The notes under the pieces were generated by a model. That model was not told the origin of the DNA and searched no databases. It saw nothing but the letters and a program-made list of their open reading frames with translations. From Rubrivivax sp. (GTDB lineage Bacteria; Pseudomonadota; Gammaproteobacteria; Burkholderiales; Burkholderiaceae_C), in contig JAJTDE010000003.1 in NCBI GenBank assembly GCA_021298085.1, forward strand, positions 1 to 64,000: 64,000 bases of DNA. The letters run 5' to 3'. Every line of letters starts with the position of its first letter. Within the stretch, counting starts at the first letter, position 1. The translations under genes and the position numbers were made by a program. Shown piece after piece: positions 19,737 to 26,850 of the stretch.

Positions 19737-20800
19737 GCCGCCTCCCGCAGGCCTGGCGCGGCCGAATGGCCGCTGTCAGCTTCGTACATCAGGCAGGCCA
19801 CTGCGTCGCTGGGCTGGCGTGCCTCACGGGCGGTTTGGGGTGACGATGCACTGCCTGCAACAGGCTTGAGCACGGGCACTCGCTGGCTGCACGCCGGCTG
19901 GGCCATCGCACAGCGGGTGTGAAAGCGGCAACCGCTGGGCGGGTTGATGGGGTTGGGCGGGTCCCCGGCCAGCGGGGGCACCTCGGTGCGATCGTCGGGG
20001 TCCACCGCCGGGATGCTGGACAGCAGCGCCCGGGTGTACGGGTGCTGCGGCTCGGCAAACATCGCCTGGGCATCGCCGATCTCGACAATCTGACCCAGGT
20101 ACATCACCAGGACTCGGTCGCTCATGTGCTCGACGACGTTCAGGTCGTGGCTGATGAAGAGGTAGGTCAGGCCAAAGTCCTGCTTGAGCTCCATCAGCAG
20201 GTTGAGCACCTGCGCCTCGACCGACTTGTCCAGCGCCGACACGGCCTCATCCAGGATGATCACCCTGGGCTGCAGCGCCAGCGCCCTGGCGATGTTGACC
20301 CGCTGACGCTGGCCGCCGGAAAGCTCATGCGGATAACGTTCGGCAAAGCGACGAGGCTCCAGACCCACGCGGGACAGCAGGTTTCGCGCACGTTCCACCG
20401 CCTCGCGACGTGGGGTGCCGTGCACCTGCGGGGCAAAGGCAACGGAGTCTTCGATCGTCAGGCGTGGGTTCAGGGAAGCGTAGCTGTCCTGGAAGACCAT
20501 CTGCACCTGGCGACGGTATTCCTTGAGGCCGAGGTCACGGCTGCCCACCGCCTTGCCTTCGAAGATGATGTCGCCGTTGTCCGGCTGGATCAGGTGCATC
20601 AGCAGGCGCGCCGTCGTGCTCTTGCCGCAGCCTGACTCGCCCACGATGCCCAAGGTTTCACCCGAGCGGACGGCGAAGCTGACGCCGTCAACGGCGCGCA
20701 CGACGCCGCCGCCCCGGCCGAACAGATCCTTCTTCAGCGGAAAGTGCTTGACCAGCCCCTGCACCGTCAACAGCGGCGGTGGCTGCACGGCGGTGGTCAT
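19733..20800 (-). CDS. Dpp/Opp-type ABC transporter ATP-binding protein (DppF-like)
   Basis: The second ATPase of the importer. I choose the ATG at 20800 (MTTAVQPPPLLTVQGLVKHF), giving 355 residues; the ATG at 20836 is less likely. Walker A is GESGCGKST, the signature ELSGGQRQRVNIA, Walker B VIILDEAVSALD and the switch His in FISHD. It has the C-terminal Cys-containing extension (CRFHTRCAMAQPAC). The pairing of DppD- and DppF-like subunits means the importer uses a heterodimeric ATPase, as in dipeptide and glutathione importers. Confidence 0.95.
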   Translation of the reverse strand: MTTAVQPPPLLTVQGLVKHFPLKKDLFGRGGGVVRAVDGVSFAVRSGETLGIVGESGCGKSTTARLLMHLIQPDNGDIIFEGKAVGSRDLGLKEYRRQVQMVFQDSYASLNPRLTIEDSVAFAPQVHGTPRREAVERARNLLSRVGLEPRRFAERYPHELSGGQRQRVNIARALALQPRVIILDEAVSALDKSVEAQVLNLLMELKQDFGLTYLFISHDLNVVEHMSDRVLVMYLGQIVEIGDAQAMFAEPQHPYTRALLSSIPAVDPDDRTEVPPLAGDPPNPINPPSGCRFHTRCAMAQPACSQRVPVLKPVAGSASSPQTAREARQPSDAVACLMYEADSGHSAAPGLREAA

Positions 20801-20858
20801 CGAACAGCCCTCCAGGGGCAGACAGCGCGCTGGCACGTCAGATGGCTGAAGTCGGCAC

Positions 20859-21764
20859 TCATGCCTTGATCTCCATGGCGCTGCGAAGGCTGTCCGACAG
20901 CAGGTTGAAGGCGATGGAGGTGACGAAGATCATCACACCCGGCAGTGCGGCCACCGCCGGCTGGGTGTAGATGGCCGTGCGAAGGGTGTTCAGCATCAGG
21001 CCCCACTCGGGCTCGGGTGGCTTGACCCCCAGGCCCAGGAAGCTCAGCCCTGACGCGAGGATCATGCTCACGGCAATCAGGCTGGTGGCGTAGACAAAGA
21101 TGGGGCCCAGCACATTGCCGAGCACATGCACCCGGACGATGGTGAAGGCATGGGCTCCGCTCGCCCGCGCCGCCTCGACGAAGTCACGGGTACGGATCTG
21201 CGTGGTGACACTCTCGGCCACCCGGGCGATGGGCGGGATGAACACCACTGTCAGCGAGATGAGCGAATTGGTGATGCCGGCGCCCAGCGCACCCGACAGC
21301 GCAATCGCCAGCAGCACCGACGGGAAAGCGTAGAACACATCGATGGTGCGCATGATGACGGTGTTCAGCGCGCCACCGGCGTAACCCGCCACGATGCCGA
21401 TGCACGAGCCGATCACGAAGGCGCACAGCACCGGGGTGATGCCCATGAACAGGCTCAGCTGCGTGCCCACGATCAGCCGGCTGAGGATGTCGCGGCCCAG
21501 TTCGTCGGTGCCCAGGGGGTGGTTCTCGAAGCCGATGGGCTTGAGCCGGTTCAGGATGGACGAGGCGTAGGGGTCGGCGGGTGCCAGCTGAGGCCCGAAA
21601 GCGGCCAGCAGCAACAGGCCCGCGATGACCAGGCCCGCACCGATGGCCACCGGGTCACGCCACAGGCGCCGCAGGACCGTCTGCCAGTAGCCGGGAGAGC
21701 GCTCAAAGGCGACGGAGGCCAGCGCGGGCGCCGCGGCGGCAGCGGCGGGTGTGAGGGGAGACAT
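20859..21764 (-). CDS. Dpp/Opp-type ABC transporter permease (DppC-like)
   Basis: A 301-residue inner-membrane permease with about six membrane helices, preceded by a cytoplasmic N-terminal tail. The OppC-type N-terminal motif is present (HPLGTDELGRDILSRLIVGT), as is the EAA loop contacting the ATPases (EAARASGAHAFTIVRVHVLGN). It lies between the DppF-like ATPase and DppB-like permease in the usual order for these importers. Confidence 0.94.
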   Translation of the reverse strand: MSPLTPAAAAAAPALASVAFERSPGYWQTVLRRLWRDPVAIGAGLVIAGLLLLAAFGPQLAPADPYASSILNRLKPIGFENHPLGTDELGRDILSRLIVGTQLSLFMGITPVLCAFVIGSCIGIVAGYAGGALNTVIMRTIDVFYAFPSVLLAIALSGALGAGITNSLISLTVVFIPPIARVAESVTTQIRTRDFVEAARASGAHAFTIVRVHVLGNVLGPIFVYATSLIAVSMILASGLSFLGLGVKPPEPEWGLMLNTLRTAIYTQPAVAALPGVMIFVTSIAFNLLSDSLRSAMEIKA

Positions 21765-21782
21765 GCAGCTATCCTTCGCAAG

Positions 21783-22733
21783 TCAGCGCGCAATGCGCGG
21801 GTCCAGCAGGCTCTGAATGACATCCACCACGAGGTTGAGCAGCACGAAGAACATGGCCAGCACGAGGATGGTGCCCTGCAGAAGCGGCAGGTCGCGCTGG
21901 AAGATGGCACTGTTCAGGAGGAAGCCTGTACCTGGCCAGGCAAACACGGTTTCGATCAGGATGGAGCCCCCCAGCAGGTAACCCAGCTGCAGGCCCATCA
22001 CCGCCAATGCCGTGGGCGCGGCGTTCTTGACCACGTGACGGAAGATGCCGAAGTCCGTCAGGCCCTTGGCCCGCAAACCCACGACAAACTCCTGCGCCAG
22101 GATCTCGGAGACCAAGGCACGCACGGTACGCGCGATGATGCCCATGGGAATCACGCTCATCGTCAGCGCCGGCAGCACCATGTGGCGAATGTGTTCCCAG
22201 TTCCAGACCCAGTCGGCACTGCTGCCGGGGCCGGCACCACTGGCCGGCAGCCAGGGCAGCAGCACGGCAAAGACGATGACCAGCACCATGCCCAGCCAGT
22301 AATGCGGAACACTGACACCCAGCACCGACAACATGGACGCCGCCTTGTCGACCCAGCTGCCCTGGAAGTAGCCGGCGACAAAACCGAACAGGCAGCCGAA
22401 GAAGAAACCGATCAGCGTGGCCATCACGGCCAGCCGCAGGGTGTTGCCCACCGCCTTGAGGACTTCGTCAGCCACCGGCCGGCTGCTGGCGATGCTGGTG
22501 CCCAGGTCCCCCTGAAGCGCCCGCCAGACCCAGCTGAAGAACTGCTCCGGCAGGCTGCGGTCAAAGCCGTAGAGCGTTCGCAGCTGCGCCTGCAGCTCTG
22601 CACTGGCATCGGGCGGCAGAATGGACACCAGCGGGTCACCCGGCGCCAGGTGCACCAGTGCAAAGCAGACCAGGGCCACGCCACCCATGATGGGCAGCGT
22701 GTAGACAAAGCGGCGCAACAGGAAGGCAAACAC
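21783..22733 (-). CDS. Dpp/Opp-type ABC transporter permease (DppB-like)
   Basis: A 316-residue inner-membrane permease. The N-terminus is characteristic of DppB/OppB (FAFLLRRFVYTLPIMGGVAL followed by HLAPGDP), with six predicted helices. The EAA-type loop is FVVGLRAKGLTDFGIFRHVV. It follows the substrate-binding protein by only 10 bases, so all five importer genes and the amidase form one minus-strand operon starting at about 24.4 kb. Confidence 0.94.
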   Translation of the reverse strand: MFAFLLRRFVYTLPIMGGVALVCFALVHLAPGDPLVSILPPDASAELQAQLRTLYGFDRSLPEQFFSWVWRALQGDLGTSIASSRPVADEVLKAVGNTLRLAVMATLIGFFFGCLFGFVAGYFQGSWVDKAASMLSVLGVSVPHYWLGMVLVIVFAVLLPWLPASGAGPGSSADWVWNWEHIRHMVLPALTMSVIPMGIIARTVRALVSEILAQEFVVGLRAKGLTDFGIFRHVVKNAAPTALAVMGLQLGYLLGGSILIETVFAWPGTGFLLNSAIFQRDLPLLQGTILVLAMFFVLLNLVVDVIQSLLDPRIAR

Positions 22734-22743
22734 CGCTCGGCCT

Positions 22744-24417
22744 TCAGTCCATCGTCATCGGAGCGATGTCGATGAACCAGCTGCGCGGTTGCACGACGTT
22801 CTTCACCTTGGTGCTCATCGCACGGGGGCCGACGTCATGCGCAATCCACACAAACGGCGCTTCCTCGACGATGCGGGCGTGCAGCTTGGCCAAGGCCGCG
22901 TCACGCGCCTTGTCCTCGAAGGCGCTGCGAGCGTCAGCGATCAGCTTGTCAAACTCGGGGTTGCCGAAGTAACCCCAGTTGTTGGACACCGGCGGGAAGG
23001 TCTTGGTGCTGGTGAAGCGGACCATCGCAAAGAACGGATCCATCGTCGCGAAACTGACGTTGATGGCGTTGGCGCCATTGGCCGAAGGGTCCTTCGCGCC
23101 CTTGCGCCAGTTGGTGAACAGCGTGTTCCACTCGATCACGTCAAACTGCACATCGAAGTGGCAGGCCTTCAGTGACTGCTGGACAAACTCATTCATCGGC
23201 AGCGGCTGCATCTGGCCGGAACCGCTGGCGCTGATCTGTACCTTGACCTTCAGCGGCTTGGCGGCGGAGTGGCCAGCCTCGGCCATCAGCTTGCGCGCAG
23301 CATCGGGGTCGTAGCGGATGTCGAACTTGGGGTTGCCCCACCAGGGGTGGCCCGGCGCCACCGAGCCCTTGGGTACACCCATCATGCCGCCCAGCAGCTT
23401 GAGCAGGCCGGCGCGGTCGACGCACAGGTTGGCGGCGTGGCGCACCCGCTTGTCCAGCCAAGGCGAGCCTTCGGCAAAGCTGAGCTGCCAGGGCCACACG
23501 TGCGGCTGGGGGTTGAAGTGGACGTTGAAGCCGCGTTGGCGGATGGTGCCCATCGCGTCCGGGGCCGGCGCTTCGATCCAGTCGACCTGCCCCGACAGAA
23601 GGGCCGCCGTGCGTGCATTGGCTTCCGGCATGGGCAGCATCACGACGCGGTCGATCTTGGGTGTGCGCTTGGGGTCCCAGTAGGCCTTGTTGGCCACCAC
23701 TTCCAGACGCTCGCGCGGCACAAAGCGGGCCATGCGGAACGGGCCGGTGCCCGAGGAATCGGCCGCAAAGGCCGTCCAGGCGGCCCTGGCCTTGTCGGCC
23801 GGCGTGGCACCGGCGGCGGCCTCAAACTTCTTCTGCCAGTGGGCAGGGCTGGCCATGAACAGGTTGGTCAGGTTCAGCGGCAGGAAGGAATCGGGTTCCG
23901 AGGTCGTCAGCTCAACGGTCAGGTCATCGATCTTGCGGGCGCTGCGCAGCGTCGGCATGCGGCTGGCCGTCACACCCACCTGGCTGGCGTCAAAGTGGGG
24001 CGCGTCCTTGTCGAGCACCTTGCGCACGTTCCACACCACGGCGTCGGCATTGAAGGCGCTGCCGTCATGAAACTTGACGTTCGGGCGCAACTTGAAGACC
24101 CATTTGGTCTTGTCCTTGGCATCGACGGCCCAGCTCAGCGCCAGGCCCTGGATCAGCACGCTCGGGGCATCGGCCTTGGACAGGTCCCAGTGGGTCAAGG
24201 CGTCGTACATCGGAATGCCGGTGAAACGGTTGCCTTCGAAGCCCTGGTCAGGCTGACCCAGGGTGCGCGGAATGTCCGCAGCGGTCATGGCGATGCGCAG
24301 TACCTTTTCCTGCGCGAGCGCCGGGGCAGCCGAGAGCAGGCCGGCTGCGGCCAGGGCACCCAGCAGGCTGGCAGGCCAGCGACGGCGGGACAACGGTTGA
24401 ACAACAGACAACGACAT
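22744..24417 (-). CDS. ABC transporter substrate-binding protein, family 5 (peptide/nickel type)
   Basis: I start at the ATG at 24417, where MSLSVVQPLSRRRWPASLLG opens a clear signal peptide cleaved after ALAQ; the product is 557 residues. Sequence further upstream in the frame is unlike protein. Family-5 marks are the IPMYDALTHWDLSKADAPS and RPNVKFHDGSAFNADAVVWN blocks. It is the periplasmic receptor for the DppBCDF-like importer. Family-5 receptors bind peptides, but also glycosides, opines and other amides, so the ligand is better guessed from the hydrolase, amidase and racemase around it than from family. Confidence 0.93.
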   Translation of the reverse strand: MSLSVVQPLSRRRWPASLLGALAAAGLLSAAPALAQEKVLRIAMTAADIPRTLGQPDQGFEGNRFTGIPMYDALTHWDLSKADAPSVLIQGLALSWAVDAKDKTKWVFKLRPNVKFHDGSAFNADAVVWNVRKVLDKDAPHFDASQVGVTASRMPTLRSARKIDDLTVELTTSEPDSFLPLNLTNLFMASPAHWQKKFEAAAGATPADKARAAWTAFAADSSGTGPFRMARFVPRERLEVVANKAYWDPKRTPKIDRVVMLPMPEANARTAALLSGQVDWIEAPAPDAMGTIRQRGFNVHFNPQPHVWPWQLSFAEGSPWLDKRVRHAANLCVDRAGLLKLLGGMMGVPKGSVAPGHPWWGNPKFDIRYDPDAARKLMAEAGHSAAKPLKVKVQISASGSGQMQPLPMNEFVQQSLKACHFDVQFDVIEWNTLFTNWRKGAKDPSANGANAINVSFATMDPFFAMVRFTSTKTFPPVSNNWGYFGNPEFDKLIADARSAFEDKARDAALAKLHARIVEEAPFVWIAHDVGPRAMSTKVKNVVQPRSWFIDIAPMTMD

Positions 24418-24745
24418 CTCAACTCCTGTAGTGGTGCTAGGCCGAACAAACACAACGCAGAGCGCCGCATTGGCGCCAGCCCGTTGAAGGCATCGCCAGG
24501 TACCCAGCCATTTCTGTGCCAGATGCCCTGGTGCGATCCCTGCTTGGTGAAGATCGTATGCAAAGCCTGTGCCAAAGACTGCCCTTCGTGTGCATGCCGA
24601 CGCACCAGAACGTGTTCGGGTTGCCACGGGTACAAGCCTCCAAGACACCGGCCTTTGCACACAAACGGTGCGCCAAGCCCCAAGAAGGTTCGTGGACGAC
24701 CGGAGTTTTGTATACAAGAATAGATGCGTCATGCGAGGTAACCCG
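24418..24745. other. divergent control region of the ureide/amide cassette
   Basis: A 328-base gene-free stretch between the binding-protein gene (leftwards) and the racemase gene (rightwards). The only strong signal is the FadR-type palindrome at 24708-24717. A weaker partial match, TCGTATGCAA at 24554-24563, has one mismatch to the core consensus and may be chance. Confidence 0.5.
24708..24717. promoter_or_regulatory. predicted GntR/FCD regulator operator TTGTATACAA
   Basis: A perfect 10-bp palindrome that matches the TNGTNNACNA core recognised by FadR-subfamily GntR regulators. It ends 28 bases before the racemase ATG at 24746, where a bound repressor would block transcription. The gntR gene at 15369-16091 is the only such regulator in the window. 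Confidence 0.65.
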
Positions 24746-25483
24746 ATGAGATTGCTGGTTCTGAACCCCAACACGTCCACGGCCATGACGGCCGCCATCG
24801 GGCGCGCCGCTCAGGCCGCCGCCAGCCCGGGCAGCGAGGTGCTGGCCCTGCAGCCCGAATTCGGGCCCCTGTCGATCGAAGGCCACTTCGAGGAGACCAT
24901 CGCGGCAGCGGGGGTGGCGGCGCTGCTGGGCTCCGCCGCCGTGCCCGCCCATGACGCAACCATCATTGCCTGCTTCGGCGACCCCGGCCTGGACGCCGCG
25001 CGGGAGGTCTCGGCCGCACCCGTGCTGGGCATCGCCGAGGCGGCTTTTCATGCAGCATCGATGCTGGCAACCGGGTTCTCGGTGGTCACGACCATGAAGC
25101 GCACCTGCATCATGGCCGAGCACCTGGTGCAGCGTTATGGCTTCGAGCGGCACTGCCGCGGCGTGCACGGCACCGACATCCCGGTGCTCAACCTGGAAGA
25201 CCCGTCAGCGTCCACCGTCGCGGAGATCGAGGCGGCCGCCCGGGAAGCCCTGTCGCGGGACGGCAGTGGTGCGGTGGTCCTGGGGTGCGCAGGCATGGCG
25301 CCCCTGTGCGCCCAGCTGCAGGAGCGCCTGGGTGTCCCGGTGATCGATGGTGTCGCCGTCGCGGTGCGCTTTGCCGAGGCGCTGGTCGGGCTGGGCCTGC
25401 GCACCAGCAAGCGGGGCGACTATGCCGCACCGTTGCCCAAGCGCTATGTCGGCTGGGCCGAATCCTTGTCACGCGGGGCGTAA
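24746..25483 (+). CDS. hydantoin racemase-like Asp/Glu racemase family protein
   Basis: A 245-residue protein starting MRLLVLNPNTSTAMT, the characteristic N-terminus of hydantoin racemase and allantoin racemase. The two catalytic cysteines fall at Cys76 (ACFGDPGLDA) and Cys181 (LGCAGM), the same numbers as in characterised hydantoin racemases. It would racemise a 5-substituted hydantoin or allantoin-like ring. Together with the N-carbamoyl hydrolase this suggests ureide use, but no hydantoinase or allantoinase is present. Its last 40 bases overlap the 3' end of the convergent plsC gene. Confidence 0.88.
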   Translation: MRLLVLNPNTSTAMTAAIGRAAQAAASPGSEVLALQPEFGPLSIEGHFEETIAAAGVAALLGSAAVPAHDATIIACFGDPGLDAAREVSAAPVLGIAEAAFHAASMLATGFSVVTTMKRTCIMAEHLVQRYGFERHCRGVHGTDIPVLNLEDPSASTVAEIEAAAREALSRDGSGAVVLGCAGMAPLCAQLQERLGVPVIDGVAVAVRFAEALVGLGLRTSKRGDYAAPLPKRYVGWAESLSRGA

Positions 25484-26226
25484 GCCTCGGGGTCGAGGCG
25501 CTGCATCTCGGTCTCGATCCACGTCTCCACCTCGCGCATCATCTCTTCGGCGGCACGCCCTGCCGGGCTGATGGGAGGCCCGATGGACACGTCCACCATG
25601 CCGGGGCGCAAGAGGAAGCTCTTTCTTGGCCAGCACTTGGCGGCCGTCACGGCGATGGGCACCACCGGCACGCCGGCGGCGATCGCCAGCCGCGTGGCGC
25701 CGGTCTTGTACTGCCCACGCTGGCCCCGCGCGATGCGTGTGCCCTCGGGGAACATGATCACCCAGGTTCCCTTGGCAAACAGTTCACGGCCCCGGCGCTC
25801 GACCTTGTTCCAAGCCTCGTTGCGACGGGAACGGTCGATGTGGATCATGTCCATGCGACCCATGGCCCAGCCAAAGAACGGCACGTACAGCAACTCACGC
25901 TTGAAGACATACGCCAAGGGGTGCGGCATCAGCGTGGGGTAGGCAAAGGTTTCCCAGGTGCTCTGGTGCTTGCTGGCCAGAAGAACCGCCGAGCGGGAAT
26001 CGGCAGCCGTCGGCACATGCTCCATGCCGTGCACCCGCCACCTGACGCCACAGATGACCCTGGCACCCCAGATAGCCACCCGCAGCCAACCCGCGCACAT
26101 CCAGTAGATTCGATCGCCACGCATGACGATGGAGGCCAGCAGCACCGCCAAGGCCCAGGGGACCACCGTGAGCGCCAGGTACAGCACGTAAAGCGCCGAC
26201 CGCAGCGCACTCAGCAGCGTGGCCAT
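25444..26226 (-). CDS. plsC: 1-acyl-sn-glycerol-3-phosphate acyltransferase
   Basis: I start at the ATG at 26226, adjoining the gmhB stop, giving 260 residues. An N-terminal membrane anchor (ALYVLYLALTVVPWALAVLL) precedes the PlsC domain. Motif I reads KHQSTWETF, a His followed after four residues by Glu in place of the usual Asp, a common variant. Motif III is MFPEGTR and motif IV VPIAVTAA. It makes phosphatidic acid from lysophosphatidic acid at the inner membrane. It follows glyQ-glyS-gmhB, the normal order in Burkholderiales. Confidence 0.93.
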   Translation of the reverse strand: MATLLSALRSALYVLYLALTVVPWALAVLLASIVMRGDRIYWMCAGWLRVAIWGARVICGVRWRVHGMEHVPTAADSRSAVLLASKHQSTWETFAYPTLMPHPLAYVFKRELLYVPFFGWAMGRMDMIHIDRSRRNEAWNKVERRGRELFAKGTWVIMFPEGTRIARGQRGQYKTGATRLAIAAGVPVVPIAVTAAKCWPRKSFLLRPGMVDVSIGPPISPAGRAAEEMMREVETWIETEMQRLDPEAYAPRDKDSAQPT

Positions 26227-26810
26227 CACAAGCCCCCCGCGACCGTGTTGTTGTCGGGGTCGCTCGCCAGCAACGCGTCTGCCATGGCGCTGAGGTTGCG
26301 GTGCACCTGGGCCTGAGGCACGCGGCTGAGCCAATCCTGGCGTTCAGACTCGCTCAGCACCGCCGCACGGCCACAGAGCACGAGCTGCGGGATACAGCCC
26401 GCCGCCTGGGCGGCCTGCAGGTCACGCAAGGTGTCGCACACCATCGGGACCTCGGCCAGATCCACCCCGTAGCGGGCGCCGATGTCCAGCATCATGCCGG
26501 GCAGTGGCTTGCGGCAATCGCAGTGTTCCTCGGGCGCGTGGGGGCAGAAGAAGACTGCGTCGATGCGCGCGCCAACGTCCTGCGCCAGCCGGTGCATGTG
26601 GGCATGCACCGCGTTCACGCTGGCCATCTCGAGCAGACCGCGCCCGATGCCGGACTGATTGGTCGCCACCACAACATGCCAACCCGACTGGTTGAGCCGC
26701 GCAACCGCCTCCAGCGCACCGGGGACGCTTTGCCACTCCTCCGGCGCCTTGACGTGGTCGTGCCGGTACTCGTTCAAGATTCCGTCACGGCCGAAGATGA
26801 TGAGCTTCAC
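26226..26810 (-). CDS. gmhB: GmhB-type heptose-bisphosphate phosphatase homologue lacking the nucleophile Asp
   Basis: About 194 residues from a GTG at 26810; a TTG at 26816 would add two. The fold is plain: VATNQSGIGRG, the zinc-binding loop CPHAPEEHCDCRKP, then GMMLDIGARYGVDL and DTLRDLQAAQAAGCIPQLVL. Active GmhB enzymes begin (L/F)DRDG, the first Asp being the HAD nucleophile and the second the acid/base. Here the motif reads IIFGRDGILNE: the first Asp codon is GGC (Gly). A single GAC-to-GGC change would do this. The motif IV region reads VCDTLRDL where VGDSLRDL is common. By position it should make the ADP-heptose precursor of LPS core, but as written it should not form the aspartyl-phosphate intermediate. 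Confidence 0.85.
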   Translation of the reverse strand: MKLIIFGRDGILNEYRHDHVKAPEEWQSVPGALEAVARLNQSGWHVVVATNQSGIGRGLLEMASVNAVHAHMHRLAQDVGARIDAVFFCPHAPEEHCDCRKPLPGMMLDIGARYGVDLAEVPMVCDTLRDLQAAQAAGCIPQLVLCGRAAVLSESERQDWLSRVPQAQVHRNLSAMADALLASDPDNNTVAGGL

Positions 26811-26850
26811 GGGCAAGATTATCGACCTGCTGGCTTCCAGACCGTCAATG

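Noticed and set aside
21126-22775. Gln/His/Asp-rich open frame on the plus strand
   Set aside because: Antisense to the two permease genes; hydrophobic helices in the sense strand give polar residues in this frame.
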